In this document: in pieces, positions 55,591-63,090 of the stretch | How the letters are laid out: every line of letters starts with the position of its first letter | Numbering within the stretch: position 1 is the first letter of the stretch | Assembly (NCBI RefSeq): GCF_013363755.1 | Contig: NZ_CP054841.1 | Span: forward strand, 578,988-642,987 | Origin: Comamonas antarctica | GTDB taxonomy: Bacteria > Pseudomonadota > Gammaproteobacteria > Burkholderiales > Burkholderiaceae_C | Reading direction: 5' to 3' | Length of the DNA: 64,000 bases | Made by a program: the position numbers and the translations under genes | Notes under the pieces: model-generated | Seen by the model: the letters and a program-made list of their open reading frames with translations, nothing else | Told to the model about the DNA's origin: nothing | The model's database searches: none

Positions 55591-56360
55591 TGCGCAATCT
55601 CCATCTTTTCAAAGACATAGGCGGCCAGGCCACGCACTTCCTGCGTGGCTTTGCGGGCCGCGGTCTTGCGGATCTTCCATACCGGCACCCCCGAGGCCAG
55701 CGCATCGGCAATGCTGCTGCGCAGGCCGATGCTGACCGGCACCATCAACTGGGGGTAGGCGGCCTTGAGTTCGGCCTGGTGGCGCACATGGCGCGGGTTG
55801 CGGGCATCGACCTTGGACGGCACCATGCCCAGGAACTGCAGACCCTTGTTTTCCTTGCGCACATTCATGATCGTGGTGAGCATCATCTTGATGCCCTGGA
55901 TGCTGTAGGCCTCGAGTTCGATCGGCGACAGCACGCAGTCGGCGGCATACAGCGCCGCCACCAGCGCCACGCCCAGGCCGGGCGCGGTATCGATCAGGCA
56001 GATATCGAAACCCTGCCGTGCCAGCGCGTCGATATTCGCCTTCATGTTCTTCTTGGCCTTGGGCAGGGGCAGGAACACGGCGTTGGCCAGTTCCGGGTCG
56101 GCCTCGATCAGCACCAGGCGCGGGCCGTCGCCCTGCGCCTGCGCGGCCTGCTGCCAGCCATCGGCCGGCACCGGGCCGAACAGCTGGCTGGCGCGCGCGT
56201 CGATCTTGTACTGTCCCAGCGTGTACGAAGCATTGGCCTGGGTGTCGAGATCGATCACCGCCACGCTCAGCCCGCGTTCGAGAAAGTCGAACGCCAGGTG
56301 CACCACGCTGGAGGTCTTGCCGACACCGCCTTTTTGCTGGGCTACGACCAGGGTCTTCAT
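55587..56360 (-). CDS. incC: IncC-type ParA partition ATPase
   Basis: A 257-residue Walker-type ATPase that closely parallels IncC of IncP plasmids. The deviant Walker A QQKGGVGKTSS is at 8-18, then VIDLDTQANASYTLGQY, CLIDTAPGLGVAL, LSPIELEAYSIQGIK, FLGMVPSKVDARNPRH and the terminal SSIADALASGVPVWKIRKTAARKA. It segregates the replicon with KorB. ATGA overlaps on both sides couple its translation to korA (56357) and korB (55590). Confidence 0.97.
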   Translation of the reverse strand: MKTLVVAQQKGGVGKTSSVVHLAFDFLERGLSVAVIDLDTQANASYTLGQYKIDARASQLFGPVPADGWQQAAQAQGDGPRLVLIEADPELANAVFLPLPKAKKNMKANIDALARQGFDICLIDTAPGLGVALVAALYAADCVLSPIELEAYSIQGIKMMLTTIMNVRKENKGLQFLGMVPSKVDARNPRHVRHQAELKAAYPQLMVPVSIGLRSSIADALASGVPVWKIRKTAARKATQEVRGLAAYVFEKMEIAQ

Positions 56361-56653
56361 ATTTTTGATCCGTTGTTCCTGGCCTGTGCGTCCTCGGCCC
56401 ATTTCCTGACGATGAATGCCTGGTGCTGCGGCAGCACCGCCGACACCCGCTCGAAGCCCGGCGGCAGATGGGCGCGCCAGACCCGCTGCACCGCCTGCGA
56501 CACCGCGCCCTTGCTCAGGCCCAGGGTGTGCACGAACGATGCCTGCGTCAGCCCGCGCACCAGCACGCCATGGGCAATCTGCAGCGTCTGCGCACCCAGT
56601 TCCAGGCCGTGGATGCACGCCTGGAATTGCCCTTCGCTGAGCCGTTTGCGCAT
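56357..56653 (-). CDS. korA: KorA/TrfB-type transcriptional repressor
   Basis: A 98-residue homologue of IncP KorA: KRLSEGQFQACIHGLELGAQTLQIA at 3-27, HTH with QASFVHTLGLSKGAVSQAVQRVW (about 36-58), and the dimerisation tail RVSAVLPQHQAFIVRKWAEDA. KorA represses its own operon by binding GTTTAGCTAAAC, which occurs exactly 43 bases upstream. First gene of korA-incC-korB. Confidence 0.95.
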   Translation of the reverse strand: MRKRLSEGQFQACIHGLELGAQTLQIAHGVLVRGLTQASFVHTLGLSKGAVSQAVQRVWRAHLPPGFERVSAVLPQHQAFIVRKWAEDAQARNNGSKI

Positions 56654-56695
56654 GGATTCCCCACTGGTTGCAGGCCGGTGCCGGACACGGCACAG

Positions 56696-56707
56696 GTTTA
56701 GCTAAAC
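56696..56707 (-). promoter_or_regulatory. KorA operator (exact) at the korA promoter
   Basis: GTTTAGCTAAAC is identical to the IncP KorA operator. Read on the minus strand it contains a possible -10 (TAGCTA), with TCGACC 15 bases upstream as a weak -35, so KorA binding would block the promoter. Confidence 0.85.
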
Positions 56708-56726
56708 ATGACAACAAGCGGTCGAT

Positions 56727-56739
56727 TTTAGCTGCTGAA
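56727..56739 (-). promoter_or_regulatory. Degenerate KorB operator next to the korA promoter
   Basis: TTTAGCTGCTGAA differs from TTTAGCSGCTAAA at the centre and at one arm position. It sits about 20 bases upstream of the KorA operator, echoing the paired KorA/KorB sites of IncP korA promoters. Confidence 0.5.
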
Positions 56740-56805
56740 AACAGCTTCCCGGGCCGGCCGGACTGTGTTTTTCCCCGGCAAAACAGCAGTCCGGCACGGA
56801 TGGCG

Positions 56806-57561
56806 TCAGGACACCTGCACCGAGCGGCCGATGAAGTGAATCGGCCCGGTCGGGCGGCCCGTGGGCGAGCCGGTGCTCGGCTCGAGCGTGAGCTCGAACA
56901 ACTGGTTTGGCTGTACGCCCGGAATCTGGTCCAGCGGCACCTGCACGCGCTGGCCGGGCTTGACCAGGCCCAGCGACACCGGCGCGTTCCAGGCATCGGC
57001 CTTGGTCCAGAGTTCCAGCGCCTTGCCGGCCGGCACTTCGGCCATGCCCAGCGGAATCAGCTCGATCTGGCGCGTACTGCTGGTCTGCATGACCCAGCCT
57101 GGCGCACGGTCCTCGGGCGCCACCAGCACCACCATGTAACGCGTGCCGGGCTGCGGTGCGGCCTGCAGCAGCAGCACCGCGGCCAGCACGGCCGCGATGG
57201 CAAAGCCGCCCGCCGTGAGGCCGCGCCACAGGGCCAGCGACTCGAGATCGCGCCACCAGGGCAGGGGCTGGCGCGCCGCCGCGGCAGCGCGCGCAGCCTT
57301 GGCCTGCGGCAACTGGTCGAGGCTGCGCGTGATGCGCGGCCACAGCTGCGCCGGCGGCAACTCCGGCTCGACCAATGACAGCAGCGGCAGGAAGCGCTGT
57401 TCCCAGTCGGCCACGGCGGCGCGCAGCGCAGGGTTGGTGGCCAGTTGCGCGGCCACCGACTGGTGTTCGGCGCGCGACAGCGTGCCCAGCACATACTCGC
57501 CGGCCAGCGCCTGGAGGCGGTCGCCGTCGTTGGGGGTGATGGCAGAAGTAAAGGAATTCAT
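56806..57561 (-). CDS. Anti-sigma factor (RskA-type)
   Basis: A 251-residue protein. The N-terminal cytoplasmic anti-sigma region (LQALAGEYVLGTLSRAEHQSVA) covers about 15-90. One membrane helix (about 118-137) and a periplasmic anti-sigma-K domain follow (APGWVMQTSSTRQIELIPLG, then GKALELWTKAD). It holds the co-encoded sigma factor inactive. Its ATG overlaps the sigma stop (bases 57558-57561), the classic coupled arrangement. Confidence 0.92.
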   Translation of the reverse strand: MNSFTSAITPNDGDRLQALAGEYVLGTLSRAEHQSVAAQLATNPALRAAVADWEQRFLPLLSLVEPELPPAQLWPRITRSLDQLPQAKAARAAAAARQPLPWWRDLESLALWRGLTAGGFAIAAVLAAVLLLQAAPQPGTRYMVVLVAPEDRAPGWVMQTSSTRQIELIPLGMAEVPAGKALELWTKADAWNAPVSLGLVKPGQRVQVPLDQIPGVQPNQLFELTLEPSTGSPTGRPTGPIHFIGRSVQVS

Positions 57562-58205
57562 GACATGCAGGCCCGCAGGGCTACCAGGCTGCGCTGGATC
57601 CAGGCTTTGACAGTGCCAAGCGGCGCAGACACCCGCGCGGCAATTTCCTTTTGCGTCAGGCCGTCGACGTAGGCATACAGGATGCAATCGCGGCGCACCG
57701 GCTCGAGCTCCGACAGGCAATGGCCGACGCGCCCGGCGCTGTCTGCCCACGCCCCGGCGCGGTTGACCGCGTCCCAGGCCGCCAGCGAGGCCTGGTCATC
57801 GAGCACCTGCAAGGTCTCCTGCGGCAGATCGGCCTCGCGCAGGTCGTCGCGCCGGGCATTCAGCGCCAGATTGCGCGCCACGCTGTAGATCCAGCCGCGC
57901 GCCGAGCCGCGGGCCGGGTCGAAACTCGTGGCGCGGGTCCAGATGTTCACCCAGGCATCGTGCAGCACATCCTCGGCCAGCGCGCCATCCCGCACGATGC
58001 GGCGCACCACGGCCAGCAGGCGCGCCGCTTCCTGTTCATAGAGCCTTTGCAAGGCCGCGCGCTCGCCCGCGGCGCAGGCCAGCAAGGCGGCTTCATAGTT
58101 GAAATCTTCGCAGGGGACAGGCAAGTTCGGGGCTCCAGGAAGGTGAGGCTTGGCTGCGCAAGCAGCAGGGCCGAAGGCCGTGCATCCGGGATCATGCCAT
58201 GCCAT
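57558..58205 (-). CDS. ECF-family RNA polymerase sigma factor (SigK-like)
   Basis: A 215-residue product as drawn. Sigma region 2 has AGERAALQRLYEQEAARLLAVVRRIV and LAEDVLHDAWVNIWTRATSFDPARGSARGWIYSVARNLALNARR. Region 4 has VRRDCILYAYVDGLTQKEIAARVSAPLGTVKAWIQRSL. The first 35 residues (MAWHDPGC...) look unlike sigma factors, so the true start may be internal, nearer DFNYEAALLA. The stress signal is unknown. Confidence 0.9.
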   Translation of the reverse strand: MAWHDPGCTAFGPAACAAKPHLPGAPNLPVPCEDFNYEAALLACAAGERAALQRLYEQEAARLLAVVRRIVRDGALAEDVLHDAWVNIWTRATSFDPARGSARGWIYSVARNLALNARRDDLREADLPQETLQVLDDQASLAAWDAVNRAGAWADSAGRVGHCLSELEPVRRDCILYAYVDGLTQKEIAARVSAPLGTVKAWIQRSLVALRACMS

Positions 58206-58242
58206 TCCCCTGGCTGGGTGCCCAAGTGCGCACCCCGGGGCT

Positions 58243-59073
58243 TCAACCGAAGCGAAAGGCGGACAGCTGCGTCTTCATCACCTGCTGCGAATAGACCTTG
58301 CGGCCGCGGTCCTGGCCGGCCGCGCCCGCGGCCACCATCAGCGGCAGCAGATGCTCCTCGTGTCCTGCAGGATGGCAATGGTGGGCAAACGGCGCCTGGC
58401 TCCAGGCGCTCAGCGCGGCATTGCGCTGCTGCGGCGCGGCCTCCACCGCCTGGGTCAGCCAATCGTCAAACGCCTGGGATGGCGCGGTGTAGCGTGCATC
58501 GCCGTAGCCGCGCATGTTGTGGAAGCTCATGCCGCTGCCGATGATCAGCACGCCCTGGGCACGCAGCGCAGCCAGGGCCGCGCCGGCCGCGATGTGGGCA
58601 GCCGGGTCCAGGTCCTGGCGCAGCGACAGCTGCACGACCGGGATCTCGGCCTCGGGAAACATCACTTTGAGGGGAATGAATACGCCGTGGTCGAACCCGC
58701 GTTCGGCCTCGATCCCGCTGCGCAGGCCGGCGTTTTCGATCAGCGCGGCGATCTGCTCGGCCAGTTCCGGCGCACCGGGCGCCGGATAGTCAAGCTGATA
58801 GGTATGCGCGGGGAACCCGGAATAGTCATAGATCAGGCCTGGCCGCGCACTGCCGGTCACGCTGAATCCCGGTGCCAGCCAGTGGCCCGACACGAGCACG
58901 ATGGCCTGGGGGCGTGCCGGCAGCGTGGCGGACACGCCGCGCAGGAACGCGGCCATCTCGTTCCAGGTATCGGCCGGCGACCAGTCCATGAAGAAGCACG
59001 GGCCGGCGCCATGCGGCACGAACAGCACCGGCTGAAGGGCAGAAGCGGCGGATGAGAGGGTAGCGTCGGACAT
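58243..59073 (-). CDS. LigB/DODA-type extradiol dioxygenase
   Basis: A 276-residue non-heme iron/zinc dioxygenase of the DodA/YgiD family. Metal-site and family motifs are FVPHGAGPCFF (about 19-29), VLVSGHWLAP, FDHGVFIPLKVMFPEAEIPVVQLSL (about 128-152) and LIIGSGMSFHNMRG. It ends with a typical ARYTAP..FDDWL region. Such enzymes open catechol-type rings. Divergent from a LysR regulator. Confidence 0.92.
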   Translation of the reverse strand: MSDATLSSAASALQPVLFVPHGAGPCFFMDWSPADTWNEMAAFLRGVSATLPARPQAIVLVSGHWLAPGFSVTGSARPGLIYDYSGFPAHTYQLDYPAPGAPELAEQIAALIENAGLRSGIEAERGFDHGVFIPLKVMFPEAEIPVVQLSLRQDLDPAAHIAAGAALAALRAQGVLIIGSGMSFHNMRGYGDARYTAPSQAFDDWLTQAVEAAPQQRNAALSAWSQAPFAHHCHPAGHEEHLLPLMVAAGAAGQDRGRKVYSQQVMKTQLSAFRFG

Positions 59074-59190
59074 GGTGGATTCCTCGGGCCCGCAGGCGGA
59101 CAGATGGCGATAACCGCATGATAGTTGCGGCATCCCGACTATAGAATCACCTCCAGATGACTAACAGCTCCTACTCTCAGTATTAAATCA

Positions 59191-60123
59191 ATGCTTGATC
59201 GCTTCACCAGCATGCGCGTGTTCATTGAGGCCGCCACCCATGCCAGCCTGTCTGCGGCCGGCCGCGTATTGGGCCTGTCGCCGGCCATGGCGACCCGGCA
59301 TCTCGACGCACTCGAGGCGCGGCTGGGCGTGAAGCTGCTGCATCGCACCACGCGCCGCTTGACCCTCACCGATGCCGGCATCGACTACTTGGCCACGAGC
59401 CGGCGCATCCTGCAGGAGCTGGGCGAAGCCGAGTCCGAAATTGCCGCGCAGCGCACCGAGGCTGCAGGGCGGCTGCGCATCAATCTGCCGCTATCCTTCG
59501 GCACGCGCTTCATTGCCCCGCTGCTGCCGGCGTTCTGCGATCGTTACCCGCAGGTTGAAATCGAACTGGGCCTGAGCGATGCCCAGCAGGACCTGATCGA
59601 GGGCGGCTGGGACCTGGCCCTGCGCATCGGTCATCTCGCCGACAGCGCCCTCAAGGCGCGGCGCCTGGCCGACTGCCCGATGCTGATCTGCGCGGCGCCG
59701 GCATACCTCGCACGGCATGGCACGCCGCGACGGGTGGCCGAACTGTCGGCCCACAACTGCCTGAGCTACACGCTGTCTCCGCTGCAGGGCAGGGGCACCT
59801 GGGCTTTCGGTGCCGCGGGAGCAATCCAGGTGCCGGTGCAAGGCAATCTGAAGGCCAACAATGGCGACGCCCTGCTGGCGGCCGCAATCGGCGGCCAGGG
59901 AGTGATCTACCAGCCGCGTTTCATCGTCGGCGATGCGCTGGCCGCTGGCGCGCTGGTCGCATTGGAACTGGACCAGCCGGCGCTCGACCTGGGCGGGCTG
60001 CATGTGCTGTTCCCCGCCGATCGGCGCCCGCCGGCCAAGGTCAGGGCCATGATCGACTATCTGGTCGAGTCATTGGGATCTGCGGCGGCCGACGGGACGG
60101 CAGTCCCGCCCGCCGCCGGTTGA
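59191..60123 (+). CDS. LysR-family transcriptional regulator
   Basis: A 310-residue regulator. The HTH is MLDRFTSMRVFIEAATHASL, then AAGRVLGLSPAMATRHLDALE (about 1-60). The effector domain starts GRLRINLPLSFGTRFIAPLLP, as in the CrgA/DmlR-like subgroup. It is divergent from the DodA-type gene and probably controls it. Confidence 0.94.
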   Translation: MLDRFTSMRVFIEAATHASLSAAGRVLGLSPAMATRHLDALEARLGVKLLHRTTRRLTLTDAGIDYLATSRRILQELGEAESEIAAQRTEAAGRLRINLPLSFGTRFIAPLLPAFCDRYPQVEIELGLSDAQQDLIEGGWDLALRIGHLADSALKARRLADCPMLICAAPAYLARHGTPRRVAELSAHNCLSYTLSPLQGRGTWAFGAAGAIQVPVQGNLKANNGDALLAAAIGGQGVIYQPRFIVGDALAAGALVALELDQPALDLGGLHVLFPADRRPPAKVRAMIDYLVESLGSAAADGTAVPPAAG

Positions 60124-60156
60124 CCCAGCGCGAGCGCAAGACCCGGCTTGCGCCGC

Positions 60157-60711
60157 TTACTTCCAGAAAATGTAGTCGGCCTGGTAATTGACGATCTGGC
60201 GCTGGCCCTTGTTGCCTGCGGTACAGGCCATGGCGGGCGCAACGCCGCCCTTGAGCGCGACGCGCTGGATATAGGTCACGCCGGTCATGGCGCCGCTGCC
60301 CATGGCGGGATTGGCTTTGACCAACTGGTAGGGCAAGTTGCCTTCGCCCGAGGGCGCAACCGCCAGCTGCGTGGCAGTGACCTTGGAACCATCCAACGCT
60401 TCCCAGGTCGCCGGCGGTCCGTAGTAAGTACCCACTTTCTTTCCGCTGCGATCCATCAGATCGGCCTTGGGGCCGACAAAAAACCATTCCATCTGGCCAG
60501 GAGCATTGGCTTTGTCGCGGCACTCGTAGGTGATTTCGCCGCGGCCCGTGGTTTCCCAGGCAACCTGGTTGCCGGCGGGCACGCGGATGCTCTCGGGAAC
60601 GCTGGCGGGGTTGAAACGCGGCGACTTGTCCATGGAGCCACAAGCACTGAGCAAGACAGCCGAAGCAATGATGCCGACAGGAGCAAGAATCGAGGCAGAT
60701 GGCGTTTTCAT
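60157..60711 (-). CDS. DUF3455 lipoprotein
   Basis: A 184-residue protein with lipoprotein signal (AVLLSACGSMD). DUF3455 features are VPAGNQVAWETTGRGEITYECR, WFFVGPKADLMDRSGKKVGTYYGPPATWEALDGSKVTATQLAV and YIQRVALKGGVAPAMACTAGNKGQ with the C-terminal NYQADYIFWK. Function is unknown. ATG at 60711 gives the proper signal peptide. Confidence 0.92.
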   Translation of the reverse strand: MKTPSASILAPVGIIASAVLLSACGSMDKSPRFNPASVPESIRVPAGNQVAWETTGRGEITYECRDKANAPGQMEWFFVGPKADLMDRSGKKVGTYYGPPATWEALDGSKVTATQLAVAPSGEGNLPYQLVKANPAMGSGAMTGVTYIQRVALKGGVAPAMACTAGNKGQRQIVNYQADYIFWK

Positions 60712-61435
60712 GAGAACTCTCCAGAGGGTTGTGGGTTGAAAGCAGGCAACTCGATGAGTTGCTACAGGTACTACCCACGGCAACTGCATTTGGATGCAGC
60801 GGCAAAAAATATATTTCGTCGTGCAGCGCCCGTTGTCTGGCGACTGCCGCGTGCCTGCCCACATCGACAAGCGAGCAAACGGTCTGCGGCAACTGGCGTT
60901 GCATGCCTTTCCAGCGTACAGCGCGCAGTGCGCTCGATCAGCCTTTCGGCAATGACGCCAGCACGCAGTCTGGAACCATCAGGACCCGGTACAGCGAGAA
61001 AGCGGTGCGAGAGCTGGCTTGCACCGATGCCGTCGCAGGCAATGGCCACTCGCGTCGATCCCCTTGACGCTCCACTGGAGCCCGCCGTTCTGTATGACGC
61101 AGACGTGAAAAGCCTCGAGGCGGCGCAGCCTGCCAATCGGCAGCGGCCTGGAAACCTCAGAACACATATCCGGTGGGTGGCCCAGCGGCCCGCCATTTCA
61201 GTCGGTGACAAGCACTGAAACTTGGACAAGGACTGTGGGCAGGCCATCCACTCGGCATCCAAGCTTGCGCGATGCCATCCATCGGTGGTTTTGCAGCGCT
61301 GTTCGGTCATGTTGGAAACAAGAAAAATTCCCGCAACGCAGGCTGTTCTCTTTAGATTGTGGTTTTAGAACTCTGATTTAGAGACGTCAGCACTGACACC
61401 TGGTGCCCTGGAAGTTATCCACATGCGCCAGGATT
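60712..61435. other. Intergenic region downstream of rep, candidate origin side
   Basis: About 720 bases without a supported gene. The last 120 bases (61310-61430) are AT-richer (GAAACAAGAAAAATTCC, TTTAGATTGTGGTTTTAG) and contain an exact DnaA box. Frames in 60771-61310 lack recognisable motifs. Confidence 0.5.
61415..61423 (+). promoter_or_regulatory. DnaA box
   Basis: TTATCCACA, the consensus DnaA-binding 9-mer, lies 13 bases beyond the rep stop codon and next to AT-rich DNA. A single box is weak evidence alone, but its place beside rep suits an origin. Confidence 0.5.
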
Positions 61436-62374
61436 TCAGGCCTCCCGCCGCGCGACCAAGCGGCCGGCGGCCAGCGCGTCAAGGAAGTTCTGCGTCAGCG
61501 GCCGAGCGGCGCGCCGGCCGTTGCGTTCCTCCAGCAGCATGCCGCAGGCATCGACCGTTACCTTCAGCTGCGCATCGCGGCTCTGGAAGGTCTGGCCGGC
61601 AAATGCCGCGGCTTTTTCCTGCAGGTAGCTCTGCTGTTGCTGATCCCGAGCGTCGATGGCTGCGGCTTGGGCCCGCTGGCCGAAATCCCTCTTGCTATCC
61701 AACAGCGCGCGCAGATAGGCATAAAGCCTGCGTCCCTCGAGCTTTTCCAGATATTGGCGCGTGGCACCGACCACATCCGACAGGGTTTGCTTGGCCTGCT
61801 TTGCGCGCTTCATGAGCTGCAAGACGCCGGTGGCTTGCACGCCCTGGTCGCGTACCAGCCAGGCCAGGTCGGAGGGCAGCTTGAGCTTGCCGATGGTTGC
61901 GAAATGCGTGTTGCCGTCGCTGGCCAAGGATTGCGCGGCCGGTCGCGCGGCTGGCACGGGAGCGGGCGCAACGCGCGCCTGGGATGCCAGCACCGGGGGC
62001 TTGCCCACATGCGTGCGGTCGGTCAGCAGCAGTGCTTCGAGGAGCTTGAGCGTGGGAATCAGCGGAGAGCTCGACCCACGAAGTCCGGCGCGGGCTTTCT
62101 GCAGCCTTTCAATCAATCCGCGGTCTTCCAGCCACTTCACGACACGGTGAACGGTTTCCACCGATTTTCCCGATTCTTCGGCAAGTGTGCCGCGACTGGC
62201 CAGAATCGGCGAATTCAGCCGATTCAGGTTGATTTTCTTGATGATGCGAAAAATCACCCGCAGGTAGCCGTCGGGAACATCACGGAAAGTGGGCGACTCA
62301 TCGAGCGCCGAGCAGGCGCGCGCGATCATGGAAGGGTAGACAGTAGGGGCGAGCGTTTCCATCGCAGTCTCCAA
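61436..62374 (-). CDS. Putative replication initiator with winged helix
   Basis: A 312-residue protein. The N-terminal region (FRDVPDGYLRVIFRIIKKINL) leads into a winged helix (LASRGTLAEESGKSVETVHRVVKWLEDRGLIERL, about 58-92). An Ala-Pro linker and a basic, helical C-terminal half (about 170-300) follow. I assign a replication role from the HTH layout and its place beside structured DNA and parB; this is inference. ATG at 62374, or 62362. Leader region carries a predicted antisense RNA. Confidence 0.65.
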   Translation of the reverse strand: METAMETLAPTVYPSMIARACSALDESPTFRDVPDGYLRVIFRIIKKINLNRLNSPILASRGTLAEESGKSVETVHRVVKWLEDRGLIERLQKARAGLRGSSSPLIPTLKLLEALLLTDRTHVGKPPVLASQARVAPAPVPAARPAAQSLASDGNTHFATIGKLKLPSDLAWLVRDQGVQATGVLQLMKRAKQAKQTLSDVVGATRQYLEKLEGRRLYAYLRALLDSKRDFGQRAQAAAIDARDQQQQSYLQEKAAAFAGQTFQSRDAQLKVTVDACGMLLEERNGRRAARPLTQNFLDALAAGRLVARREA

Positions 62375-62390
62375 AGGACACGAAAATCCC

Positions 62391-62420
62391 TTGACGACTT
62401 CTTCGCAGTTCCCTTACTAT
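62391..62420 (+). promoter_or_regulatory. Sigma-70 promoter facing into the rep leader
   Basis: TTGACG (62391-62396) and TACTAT (62415-62420) separated by 18 bases, on the strand opposite rep. It would start transcription near 62427. Confidence 0.5.
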
Positions 62421-62426
62421 TCGCCC

Positions 62427-62528
62427 ATTCGGAGAGCTTTTGACCGATTTCCGTCGGTTGAAGGGAATTTGCGAGGAATCATCAAGATTCACAAGGAACC
62501 CTCAAAGTTGGCGCTTTGGGGGTTTTTT
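62427..62528 (+). ncRNA. Predicted antisense RNA (ctRNA-like) to the rep leader
   Basis: Roughly 100 bases between the promoter at 62391-62420 and the terminator at 62497-62528, opposite the untranslated leader of rep. An internal stem ACCGA/TCGGT with loop TTTCCG (around 62443-62458) resembles the recognition hairpin of plasmid copy-control RNAs. No protein-like frame is present. Prediction only. Confidence 0.42.
62497..62528 (+). terminator. Rho-independent terminator in the rep leader, antisense orientation
   Basis: AACCCTCAAAG pairs with CTTTGGGGGTT (one G-T pair) around TTGGCG, followed by TTTT. The T-run is only on the plus strand, so it ends a transcript opposite to rep. Confidence 0.7.
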
Positions 62529-62594
62529 GTTGTCTGAACGAAAGTGCTGGGACTCAAGTCATGGCAGTTCTCCAGTTAGCAGGCCCCAGACGCA

Positions 62595-62621
62595 CCGAAC
62601 CCCGCTCTGGGCGGGGTTCGG
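62595..62621. repeat. Strong GC-rich hairpin
   Basis: Perfect 10-bp arms CCGAACCCCG and CGGGGTTCGG around CTCTGGG, 9 bases before the first 16-bp site. No T-run on either strand, so it is a structural element rather than a typical terminator. Confidence 0.7.
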
Positions 62622-62629
62622 TTGGGGGT

Positions 62630-62645
62630 GTTTATGCGTATAAAC
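62630..62645. repeat. 16-bp palindrome-like site, copy 1
   Basis: GTTTATGCGTATAAAC; one central pair departs from perfect symmetry. One of four such sites between rep and parB. Confidence 0.8.
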
Positions 62646-62710
62646 AGTTGGAGGTGGCGGTAACCGCCCTCCAGCCGCGCCCGTGGTTGGCGCTCCGCAC
62701 ACGGCTTGCT

Positions 62711-62726
62711 GTTTATGCGTATAAAC
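62711..62726. repeat. 16-bp palindrome-like site, copy 2
   Basis: GTTTATGCGTATAAAC, with symmetry extended outward by GCT and AGC, so the full element is 62708-62729. Confidence 0.8.
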
Positions 62727-62776
62727 AGCAGGCTTCGACGCCGGGCTCCCGGGCGTACCCAGGCTGCCGGCTTGCT

Positions 62777-62792
62777 GTTTATACGTATAAAC
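62777..62792. repeat. 16-bp palindrome, copy 3 (perfect)
   Basis: GTTTATACGTATAAAC is a perfect palindrome and probably the core consensus of the set. Confidence 0.85.
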
Positions 62793-62889
62793 ATCATTGA
62801 TGCCCAGAGGAAGAAGTCTCTGGTTCAAGGCCAACTTGGCAGGAAATGCACTCAGCCATGCCGCGTTGCGGACATGGGCTGGCATACCC

Positions 62890-62982
62890 TGCAGATACGC
62901 ATGAATTCCACCGGCGCGCTGGCGCAAGGCCGACCGCACGCCAATTGGCGTACGGATTAGTGGAAATCCATGCGTATCTGCA
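62890..62982. repeat. Long inverted repeat with central palindrome
   Basis: TGCAGATACGCATG..TTCCA at 62890-62910 is repeated inverted at 62961-62982 (TGGAAATCCATGCGTATCTG, then CA). Between them lies the perfect palindrome ACGCCAATTGGCGT (62938-62951). Confidence 0.75.
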
Positions 62983-63070
62983 GCATTGCCGCTCGAGGCA
63001 AGCTTGCGCGACGCCGACGAGCAGCAGGCAAATGCGAGAACCCGCCGCGCATGCGCACGCATGACGGCGG

Positions 63071-63086
63071 GTTTATGCGTATAAAC
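63071..63086. repeat. 16-bp palindrome-like site, copy 4
   Basis: GTTTATGCGTATAAAC immediately beyond the parB stop codon, identical to copies 1 and 2. Confidence 0.8.
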
Positions 63087-63090
63087 AGCT

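Larger units (their letters stand above)
62375..63090. other. Structured rep-parB intergenic region (centromere/origin candidate)
   Basis: About 715 bases with no supported gene but dense symmetry: the antisense RNA unit, a 10-bp-stem hairpin (62595-62621), four 16-bp GTTTATRCGTATAAAC sites, a long inverted repeat (62890/62961) and a 14-bp palindrome. Open frames here merely read the repeated sites. Confidence 0.75.

Noticed and set aside
60771..61310. A 179-codon minus-strand frame
   Set aside because: Cys/Arg/Ser-rich without pattern and no start signal; treated as non-coding.
62630..63086. Regular repeats suggesting a CRISPR array
   Set aside because: Only four 16-bp sites with unequal spacing, no uniform spacers and no cas genes.
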